64,000 nucleotides of DNA from Halomonas sp. Lineage in GTDB: Bacteria; Pseudomonadota; Gammaproteobacteria; Pseudomonadales; Halomonadaceae. This document shows positions 57,703 to 64,000 of this stretch, piece after piece. The DNA lies in the NCBI RefSeq assembly GCF_017515565.1, contig NZ_JAFWFN010000002.1, positions 1-64,000 of the forward strand. The letters run 5' to 3'. Under the pieces are notes generated by a model. That model saw only the letters and a list, made by a program, of their open reading frames with translations, was not told the origin of the DNA and did no database searches. The stretch's first letter is position 1; each line of letters opens with the position of its first letter. A program made the translations under genes and the position numbers.

Positions 57703-59850
57703 CTACTTACCTATTCCTCTTTCTTGACTGAGTATGCACTGTACAGCCTGACGCAGTCGGCTAACCGCCTCGCCGTGAGCTTTCGCCAAGGGCTGGTTTT
57801 GAAACGCCCAGGCGGCCAGCTGCTGATGGACTAAGCTTGCCTGCTCATCCAGCGACCAGCGGCTTGCTTCCCGGGCCAGAGCTTGGAGCGCCGCCCGGGC
57901 AAGCGCGGGGTCGCGGTGAGCATGCGCAACGTCGTCAACTGCCTGCCTATCTACCTGGTTAAGTGGCTCGCCCTGGAGCGAAGGTAATAAAAGCACCAGC
58001 ACAGCGGCAGGCAGCGCGGCCAATTCAAACGCCAATAGGCTCGGTAATGAAGCAGCAAATTGACGCTGCAGCGCCTTAAGCACCGCTTCGCCTTCGGCAT
58101 TTAATGCCTGCGCCACCATTACTGCATACTCTCCGGTGGCTATTTCGCGGGTAACGCCCAGGCGCACCGGTACAAACCCTAACGCCAGCCAAAAACGTAG
58201 CAGTGACGCCTCGGCGCCAAAGGTGGCGCCATATAGCGCGATCCCTTGCTGGGCGGCGTCAGCGGTATCCTCTTTTAAAAGCCGCCGCGCGAGCCCTTCC
58301 CGTCGTCGCTCAGGGTGAGTCGCAATTCGTGATACCCGACGCCAGCGGGCGGTCAACGCTTCCCGGCTGCCACTGTGCGCTGCCAGTGACTGGGCAAGCA
58401 GATGCCCCTGGGGGCGGCGCTCGCCACGCGCCACCTGCTCTGCAAGCTCCGCTGCAAAATCGCCCTCCTCGCGGGTAACTAGCACCGCCTGGGGTTCATC
58501 TTCATGGGTAATGATACGCAGCCCCGTGCCAGGGCCATCCAATAGCTGGCGTACATCGCTAGGGGTGGTGCGGTAGTGTGACTGCACCAAGAGGCCAAAT
58601 AGCTTTTCTAGCAGTGGTTCTTGCTGAGCGAGTTCGGCTTGAACCAAAAGAACACTTCTTCCTGCGCCTTGCTTGGCGTGTGGCAGCGGCGCCTTTAACA
58701 GCAGCAGTTGCTGAATCGCCGCCTCGAGAGGGTCTGATGACGACCAGCGGACAGGCTCTGTGAGTTCAATTGCTCGCCACTGAGGTGCTTGGTGATTGAG
58801 CACCTCACGAAAGCGCAAAGCGAAACCTCGCCCTGAGCCCTCGTAACCATGCACCGTGGTCGCAAAGGCAATACGCGGAAACGCAGCCAGCCACTGCCCT
58901 AGTAGCGCCGCAGGAATGGCAGCGGCTTCATCAACCAGCAAGTAACTGCCGTCACCGCCAAGGCGCTGGTCGTTAACGTACTCAGTGAGCAGGTCTGGCG
59001 GTACAAAATCCACTGCGGCACCGCTTGGCATCACAAAGCGTCCTGGCGCTTCCCGCTGACCTTCGGGGCAGAGCGCTGCTAAACGCGCAAAAAAGCTTTC
59101 CAGGGAGCTTAACCGAGGAGCTGTCACCACAACCTGTGCTACGCCTTTGGCCAGCAGCCGAGCGCCGGCAATCCCCAGCGCTGCACTTTTACCGCGCCCC
59201 CGGTCAGCGGTAATCACCAGTGGTCGGCGCCGTTTAAGCCCCACCAACCCGGCAACGGCCCTGGCTTGATCTAGCGTTAGGCAGTCGGCGTCATCGGCAT
59301 AAGCAATACGCTGGGCGCTTGCAGGTAGCTTAGGTAGCGTCAACCCTCCATCAGCTGACCAGCGAATAATGCCGGGAGCTGACAGCAAACGCGCCATACG
59401 CGCTAAGTAGTGCGCAGTGAGGGACTTCCAGTGCCAGGGGTGATCAGCAAAACGGGCGTAATCAGGGTCAGGATGACGACCAAAGCACGCGGGCGTGATC
59501 ACAACGCACAACCCACCTGCCGTCACGGTGCCTGCTAATGCGCCCAAGGCATCCGGGTCTAGCCCCTGGGCACCGCTGGCATCAATCACCATTAGTTGAT
59601 GCTCGGCACCTAGCCGGGTACGCGCCTTGCGTGCCGTTACGCAGGGGGAAACCGGCGCTTCCTCTGCATCACCTACCCAAAGCGGCGACTGCCAAGGTGC
59701 TGCTTGCCAAAGCTGCAGGGCCTGCTTACGGCACTCGTTTGGCGGCCCAGATAACCACACTAGCTGTCGCCAGCGGCGGCGCTGCAAGCGCGCTGCGTGA
59801 CAAGCCAGTGCGTAAACGTGACGGGGACGCGTAGTACTCAATGAGGTCAT
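57703..59850 (-). CDS. tmcA: tRNA(Met) cytidine acetyltransferase
   Basis: Forms N4-acetylcytidine at wobble position 34 of elongator tRNA-Met using acetyl-CoA and ATP. 715 residues: N-terminal DUF1726-like domain, RNA helicase-like module with Walker A ITADRGRGKSAALGIAG near residue 215, LLVDEAAAIP (Walker B), then the GNAT acetyltransferase part with RRVSRIATHPERRREGLARRLL, and a C-terminal tRNA-binding tail. ATG 59850 is backed by GGAAG 5 nt upstream; a TTG four codons earlier is less likely. Confidence 0.92.
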   Translation of the reverse strand: MTSLSTTRPRHVYALACHAARLQRRRWRQLVWLSGPPNECRKQALQLWQAAPWQSPLWVGDAEEAPVSPCVTARKARTRLGAEHQLMVIDASGAQGLDPDALGALAGTVTAGGLCVVITPACFGRHPDPDYARFADHPWHWKSLTAHYLARMARLLSAPGIIRWSADGGLTLPKLPASAQRIAYADDADCLTLDQARAVAGLVGLKRRRPLVITADRGRGKSAALGIAGARLLAKGVAQVVVTAPRLSSLESFFARLAALCPEGQREAPGRFVMPSGAAVDFVPPDLLTEYVNDQRLGGDGSYLLVDEAAAIPAALLGQWLAAFPRIAFATTVHGYEGSGRGFALRFREVLNHQAPQWRAIELTEPVRWSSSDPLEAAIQQLLLLKAPLPHAKQGAGRSVLLVQAELAQQEPLLEKLFGLLVQSHYRTTPSDVRQLLDGPGTGLRIITHEDEPQAVLVTREEGDFAAELAEQVARGERRPQGHLLAQSLAAHSGSREALTARWRRVSRIATHPERRREGLARRLLKEDTADAAQQGIALYGATFGAEASLLRFWLALGFVPVRLGVTREIATGEYAVMVAQALNAEGEAVLKALQRQFAASLPSLLAFELAALPAAVLVLLLPSLQGEPLNQVDRQAVDDVAHAHRDPALARAALQALAREASRWSLDEQASLVHQQLAAWAFQNQPLAKAHGEAVSRLRQAVQCILSQERGIGK

Positions 59851-60166
59851 ATCAGCTTCCAAACGGGCGTTATGCTTACAACTTTGGTATTGAAAACACT
59901 GCTTTTCAACGCTGAAACTCTTCTTCTTACTGCCATACAGATGTCATAAATGCTTGTTAAGTTTAGTAATTACAACCAAGTAACCGATAAGCATGGCGTT
60001 AGTTCTATTAAACACTGATATTGCGCCGCAGCGGGTAGGTTGTGATAGCTTAGGTTTGCAGCGGGACGGACTCAGCGCTTTACGTAAACGTAACCTCTCG
60101 CTCATTAATTTCCTGTCTCCAGGTAACAAACACTAATAAATCCGTACGCCAAACCAGGAAAACATC
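59851..60166. promoter_or_regulatory. Divergent tmcA-dctP intergenic region
   Basis: 316 nt with no gene. Contains TTTACGTAAA (60079-60088), a 10-bp palindrome with a central CG, and an overlapping inverted repeat TTACGT-AA-ACGTAA (60080-60093), about 75 nt before dctP. A CG-centred palindrome is typical of LacI-family operators, and a LacI-type gene lies beyond dctM; it is a candidate operator. Promoter boxes could not be assigned with confidence. Confidence 0.4.
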
Positions 60167-61270
60167 ATGAAAAAAATGACAAAATTCGCCCTAACAGGCC
60201 TTGCGGCTGGCGTTGCCTTCGCCGCACTCACCACTACCGCTCAGGCACAAGAACAGTGAACAATGACCTCCACTTGGCCCGACAACTTAGACCTAATTAA
60301 AATCGATCAGCACTGGGCTGAGCTAGTTAACCAGCTTGCCGGTGATGAGCTACAAATCAATTTCCGCGCGGGCGGCACGTTAATGCCTGGTACTGAGGTA
60401 TTTGATGCCACTGAAACCGGCAGTATCGAAGCCGCGGGCGACTGGCCAGGCTATTGGGCTGGCACAAACCCAGCTTTCTCGCCACTAGCCACCACTACCA
60501 GTTTGTTTAACGCCGTTGACTATATTAACTGGATTCAGCGGTGGGGCGGCCGTGAGCTCTACGAAGAGATCTACGGTCAGTACGACATGATGTACCTGCC
60601 TTATGCAGCGCTAAATAATGAGTCTGGCTTTATGGGGCGCACCCCCATTGAGAGCCTCGCTGACTTGGAAGGTAAGCGACTGCGCCTCTCTGGCCGCGAC
60701 CAGGGCCGTGTACTTGAAGAGCTAGGCGGCTCTCAGGTCACACTCGCTGGTGGCGAAGTGTACCAAGCCATTGAGCGTGGCGTTATCGATGCTGGCGAGT
60801 TCTCAACCCCCGGCGTTGACTACAACGCAGGCTTTGCAGAAGTAGCTGATTACTGGGCCACCCCCGGCTGGCACCAGTCTGCTAGCGTCTTCGGGGTAAT
60901 GATTAACATGGACGCGTGGAATGCTCTCACCGAAGAGACCCAGCAGAAGCTAAGAATCGCTGCGGACGCCACCATGGCTTGGTCGCTGGCGTGGTCTGAG
61001 CGTGAATCTACCGATGCAACCCAGAAGTTTATTGACGCGGGCGTCACCATCAACCAGTTCTCAGAAGAGGATCTGGAGCGCATTCAGCAAATCACCAACG
61101 AAGTGATCGTACGCGGCGCGTGTGAGAACACTGATCACGCGAAAGTCTATCACTCCATGGTTAGCTACCTGGAAGACTACGCTAAATGGCGCGACATCTC
61201 TGCGCCATTCAATATGAGCCGCACCATGGACAACCTGCCCTCATTGGAAGAGATCGAAGCCTGCCTATAA
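60167..61270 (+). pseudogene. dctP: TRAP transporter substrate-binding protein DctP, interrupted by an in-frame TGA
   Basis: The reading frame starts at ATG 60167 (AGGA about 7 nt upstream) with a typical signal peptide: MKKMTKFALTGLAAGVAFAA ... TAQAQEQ, then TGA at 60257-60259, then TMTSTWPDNLDL without a frame change to the stop at 61270. Homologous proteins have Trp at this spot (EQW-TMTSTWP), so a TGG-to-TGA change fits. The 336-residue mature part has the DctP fold (LEGKRLRLSG, AIERGVIDAGEF) and looks intact. Without read-through, the product would be a 30-residue signal peptide fragment; restart at ATG 60263 would give a cytosolic protein. Sequencing error is possible. Confidence 0.85.
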
Positions 61271-61282
61271 GGCGCTTCTGCG

Positions 61283-61311
61283 CCGCCCCGGTTCGCCGGG
61301 GCGGTTTTTTT
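61283..61311 (+). terminator. Hairpin with T-tract between dctP and dctQ
   Basis: Stem CCGCCCCGG, TTCG tetraloop, complementary arm and seven T: a textbook rho-independent terminator inside the operon, 23 nt before dctQ. It likely attenuates, making binding protein in excess of membrane subunits. Confidence 0.88.
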
Positions 61312-61333
61312 GTGCTGACCGCGGAGATCTTCC

Positions 61334-61837
61334 ATGAATGCGATTGCCAAGGCGATCGATGCGATTAACGAGTTATTCGGGCGAATCGTTGCTCCGTTAA
61401 TTGCCATCATTACCCTCATTGTTCTTTTTGACATTGCGTCACGCTTTTTCTTTGGGCGTCCCAGCGACTGGGCGTTCGATGTGACCAAAATGCTCTTTGG
61501 CGCCCATTTTATGCTGATGGCTGCCTATGGGTTACGCCACCACGCCCATGTTGAAGTAGACGTCATCAAGCGGTTGCTGTCCCGTAAGCGCCAAGCATTA
61601 GTTGAGGTAATCGGTTATCTGGTTTTCTTTGTTCCCTTTATCTGGATGCTGCTGACCTTCGGCTGGCGCTTCTTTGAACGCTCCTTTAGCCGTGGTGAAA
61701 CCACCTATGGCATGGTGTCGATCCCGGTTTACCCCGTTAAGGGCGTCATTGTAGTGGCCGCGGCACTTCTGTTGCTGCAGGCAATTGCCATTGTACTGCG
61801 GGCCATTATGCAAATGCGCGAGGAGAAATCAGTATGA
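61334..61837 (+). CDS. dctQ: TRAP transporter small membrane subunit DctQ
   Basis: 167 residues with four membrane helices. The start IDAINELFGRIVAPLIAIITLIVLFDIASRFFFGRPSDWAFDVTKMLFG has the DctQ pattern (conserved R-x-x-F..G, W..E/D). Links binding protein to the DctM channel. Its stop overlaps dctM by 4 nt. Confidence 0.93.
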   Translation: MNAIAKAIDAINELFGRIVAPLIAIITLIVLFDIASRFFFGRPSDWAFDVTKMLFGAHFMLMAAYGLRHHAHVEVDVIKRLLSRKRQALVEVIGYLVFFVPFIWMLLTFGWRFFERSFSRGETTYGMVSIPVYPVKGVIVVAAALLLLQAIAIVLRAIMQMREEKSV

Positions 61838-63165
61838 ATCTGAGTCCTGAACTACTTGCGCTAGTGATGTTTGGCGGGCTGCTCATCGGCCTTTTTATGG
61901 GTCATCCGCTGGCCTTTGTACTCGGCGGCGTGGCCGTAATCGGCGCGTTTTTAGGCCCGGGTGAGCGCGTACTAGGCACACTGATTAACAACATTTTTGG
62001 TAATGCCATGGACAACTATGTCCTGGTGGCTATTCCCCTATTCGTATTAATGGCGAGGTTTCTTAACGACTCAGGCGTCACGGAGAAGATGTTTGATGCC
62101 ATGCGCCTGCTGCTTGCCAATCTACGGGGTGGCTTGGCGCTCACGGTCGTTATTGTATCGGTGCTGTTGGCAGCGACTACCGGCATTGTTGGGGCATCCA
62201 TTGCAGTGATGGGCATGATCGCCTTAGTGCCGATGCTTAAGTATGGCTACAACAAAGAGCTAAGTGCTGGCGTCATTATGGCCAGCGGCTGCTTAGGCAT
62301 TCTTATTCCCCCCAGCATCATGCTGATTTTAATGGCTAGCTACTCGCCTGTATCTGTCGGTGCGCTGTTTGCTGGCGCAATGATCCCGGGTTTAATGCTC
62401 GGCGTTATGTACGCACTGTACGTGCTGCTGATCTGCCATTTTAAACCTTCTTACGGCCCGCCAGTGCCCAAGGAGGAGCGTGCGGAAGTGAGCACCAAGC
62501 AGCTGCTTATTATGCTGGGTAAATATGTTGTTCCACCCATGTCGTTAATCTTAGGCGTACTTGGCGCGCTGTTCACCGGCATCGCTACTGCCACCGAAGC
62601 CTCTGCCATTGGGGTGTTTATCGCCTTTATTCTGTTTATGATTTTTGGCGATCGGAAGATCAAAACCTGCTACAACACGCTGATTGAAGCAGGCAAGACC
62701 ACCACCATGGTAATGCTGGTACTGGTAGGGGCCACTGCGTTTACCGGGGTGTTCTCGCGCGGCGGCGGTATGCAGGTAATTCAAGATTTGCTGCTAGCCA
62801 TGCCGGGTGGCACCACCGGCGCGCTGATTATGATGCTGTTCTTAGTGTTTATTCTGGGTATGTTCCTAGACTGGACAGGCATTGTGCTACTCAGCTTCCC
62901 GATTATGCTGCCCATCGTCCAGCAGATGGGTGTTGACCCGCTCTGGTTCGTGGTAATGGTGGCCGTGGTTCTTCAAACCTCGTTCCTCACCCCGCCGTTT
63001 GGCTATGCGCTGTTCTACTTAAAAGGGGTGGCACCGCCAGGGGTAGAGATCGTCGATCTTTACAAAGCGGTTATCCCCTTTGTAGCGCTGGTTCTACTAG
63101 CTTGCTTGTTGATGTCGTTCTTCCCGTGGCTGGTAACCGGGCTACCTAAAATATTGCTAGGGTAA
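61834..63165 (+). CDS. dctM: TRAP transporter large permease DctM
   Basis: 443 residues, about 12 membrane helices; sodium-coupled transport subunit. Seen: LIGLFMGHPLAFVLGGVA, VAIPLFVLMARFL, the repeated GIVGASIAVMGMIALVPM and SGCLGILIPPSIMLI motifs, and FLTPPFGYALFYLKG. Intact. Likely substrates in the related family are C4-dicarboxylates, 2-oxo acids or similar acidic solutes. Confidence 0.95.
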   Translation: MNLSPELLALVMFGGLLIGLFMGHPLAFVLGGVAVIGAFLGPGERVLGTLINNIFGNAMDNYVLVAIPLFVLMARFLNDSGVTEKMFDAMRLLLANLRGGLALTVVIVSVLLAATTGIVGASIAVMGMIALVPMLKYGYNKELSAGVIMASGCLGILIPPSIMLILMASYSPVSVGALFAGAMIPGLMLGVMYALYVLLICHFKPSYGPPVPKEERAEVSTKQLLIMLGKYVVPPMSLILGVLGALFTGIATATEASAIGVFIAFILFMIFGDRKIKTCYNTLIEAGKTTTMVMLVLVGATAFTGVFSRGGGMQVIQDLLLAMPGGTTGALIMMLFLVFILGMFLDWTGIVLLSFPIMLPIVQQMGVDPLWFVVMVAVVLQTSFLTPPFGYALFYLKGVAPPGVEIVDLYKAVIPFVALVLLACLLMSFFPWLVTGLPKILLG

Positions 63166-63184
63166 TAATTCAACAACCCAAAAA

Positions 63185-63208
63185 GCCGCCTCGCTAATGC
63201 GAGGCGGC
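63185..63208 (-). terminator. Terminator of the LacI-type gene
   Basis: Stem GCCGCCTCGC, loop TAAT, complement; on the minus strand followed by TTTTTGGG. It separates dctM from the convergent regulator. Confidence 0.8.
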
Positions 63209-63260
63209 GTACTTTCAAACCCAGCTTTTATATCTTTAAAGGTCTTGGGGCTTTCGCCTT

Positions 63261-64000
63261 TTAACGGCGCACGCTGGCCCTGACAATGGGCGTCACTGGC
63301 AGCACCTTATGCTCACCCGCCACATGGCCGCTGGCAATTTGGGCTAACAGTAATGATGTAGCTTCATCCACCATTGCTTCTATAGGTTGCTGCACCGTGG
63401 TTAGCTGATAGCTTGGCCACGCCGCTACCGGGATATTATCAAACCCCACCACCGCCACATCCTCGGGCACCCGCAAGTCCATTTCCGCTTTTAACGTGTC
63501 GATCACGGCTATTGCCATATGATCATTCGCGGCAAACACCGCATCCGGGTAGACATCGGCCGTGAACAGCTCACGCGTTACTGCTTGAGCGGTGGCGAAC
63601 TGATAGTCACCTCGCGCCTCCGCCCAGCATGCTCTTCCATGGGCCGCCAGAGCATCCAGAAACCCTTGCCGACGCTGGCTACTAGTAGACGATTCGGCTA
63701 ACCCGGCTATAAAGGCAATCCGCTCGCAGCCACGCTCAATCAAAAACTCACCAACCCAGTAGCCGCCGTGGTAGTTGTCGCTGGCGACTTGACTGACGCC
63801 TTCAAACGCAACGGTACGATTGATCATCACAACCGGAATACTCCGCGCCACACACTCGCCGGCAAAAGACGAAGAGAGCGTCGCAGACAGCATCAAAATA
63901 CCATCCGCCTGGCTTTGTAAAATTTCAGCCATGACGCTGGCTGACTCTTGCTCATCGCTACTCATAAACAGAAGCAGGTGATAGCCATGCTGCTGAAAAC
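63261..64000 (-). CDS. LacI-family transcriptional regulator, C-terminal part
   Basis: The frame is open to the right edge, so the N-terminal DNA-binding domain is outside the window. About 246 residues of periplasmic-binding-type effector domain are present: ILQSQADGILMLSATL, IPVVMINRTV, VASDNYHGGYWVGEFLIERG, AFIAGLAESSTSSQRRQGFLDAL, VFAANDHMAIAVIDTLK, VPEDVAVVGFDNIP, LTTVQQP. Located past dctM on the opposite strand; a likely local regulator of the dctPQM genes. Its ligand is unknown. Confidence 0.9.
   Translation of the reverse strand, partial: FQQHGYHLLLFMSSDEQESASVMAEILQSQADGILMLSATLSSSFAGECVARSIPVVMINRTVAFEGVSQVASDNYHGGYWVGEFLIERGCERIAFIAGLAESSTSSQRRQGFLDALAAHGRACWAEARGDYQFATAQAVTRELFTADVYPDAVFAANDHMAIAVIDTLKAEMDLRVPEDVAVVGFDNIPVAAWPSYQLTTVQQPIEAMVDEATSLLLAQIASGHVAGEHKVLPVTPIVRASVRR

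Noticed and set aside
60257-60259. TGA in dctP as selenocysteine codon
   Set aside because: Position is Trp in the family, not Cys; no selenocysteine machinery or SECIS-like hairpin recognised next to it.

Overview
The window is about 64 kb of chromosome from a gammaproteobacterium, most likely Halomonas or a close relative (Halomonadaceae). Supporting this: the gene orders purL/mltF, argS-SPOR-hslVU-DUF971-ubiE-ubiJ-ubiB-hisE-tatABC, fabY-coaD and metE/metR resemble those of Pseudomonas and Halomonas; HemB is of the Asp-ligand (non-cysteine) type; fatty acid initiation uses a FabY-type ketosynthase; and there are a BCCT osmolyte carrier, a TRAP transporter, an AEC carrier and an AtoE carrier, typical of halophilic marine heterotrophs. 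Base composition is moderately GC-rich and even. I see no prophage, insertion sequence, CRISPR array, rRNA or tRNA.

Layout. 1-7 kb: start of purL, mltF, a membrane diguanylate cyclase, tadA, tesB, a single-domain malic enzyme and rpmE. 7-20 kb: a dense conserved core block on the plus strand: priA, argS, a SPOR-domain protein, hslV, hslU, a DUF971 gene, ubiE-ubiJ-ubiB (ubiquinone), hisE and tatA-tatB-tatC. 20-30 kb: elbB, hemB, ppk1, the divergent pair metE/metR, and the two-component pair rstA-rstB. 30-36 kb: accessory membrane functions: two small unrecognised proteins, a PLDc_N-like small membrane protein, a retropepsin-like protease, an Atg22-type MFS carrier, a BCCT carrier and an AEC carrier. 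36-48 kb: glnE, dgkA, dacB, an SMR pump translationally coupled to a TrmB-like methyltransferase, then fabY-coaD, a YfhL-type ferredoxin, a MATE pump, an AtoE carrier and a hotdog thioesterase.

48-64 kb: a protein with a voltage-sensor-like helix overlapping a LysE-family exporter; an I78-inhibitor lipoprotein and an entericidin; a HIT protein; a four-gene minus-strand unit (two lipoproteins, a DUF1007 protein, a NicO metal transporter); glycerate kinase; dps; pepD; tmcA; a dctPQM TRAP operon; and the C-terminal part of a LacI-family regulator that probably controls it.

Most striking points: (1) the TRAP binding-protein gene dctP carries an in-frame TGA exactly where the family has a tryptophan, separating signal peptide from mature protein, while dctQ and dctM are intact; (2) eight tandem 14-bp units lie just upstream of glycerate kinase; (3) a perfect 17+1+17 bp palindrome lies between hemB and ppk1; (4) the lipoprotein-lipoprotein-DUF1007-NicO unit has three consecutive 4-nt start/stop overlaps and a Zur-box-like inverted repeat; (5) a voltage-sensor-like membrane protein without a visible pore. 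Several start codons (tadA, priA, hemB, fabY, the HIT gene) are best placed at TTG from Shine-Dalgarno position and family alignment. All functional calls come from recognising sequence motifs and gene order by eye; no database search was run.
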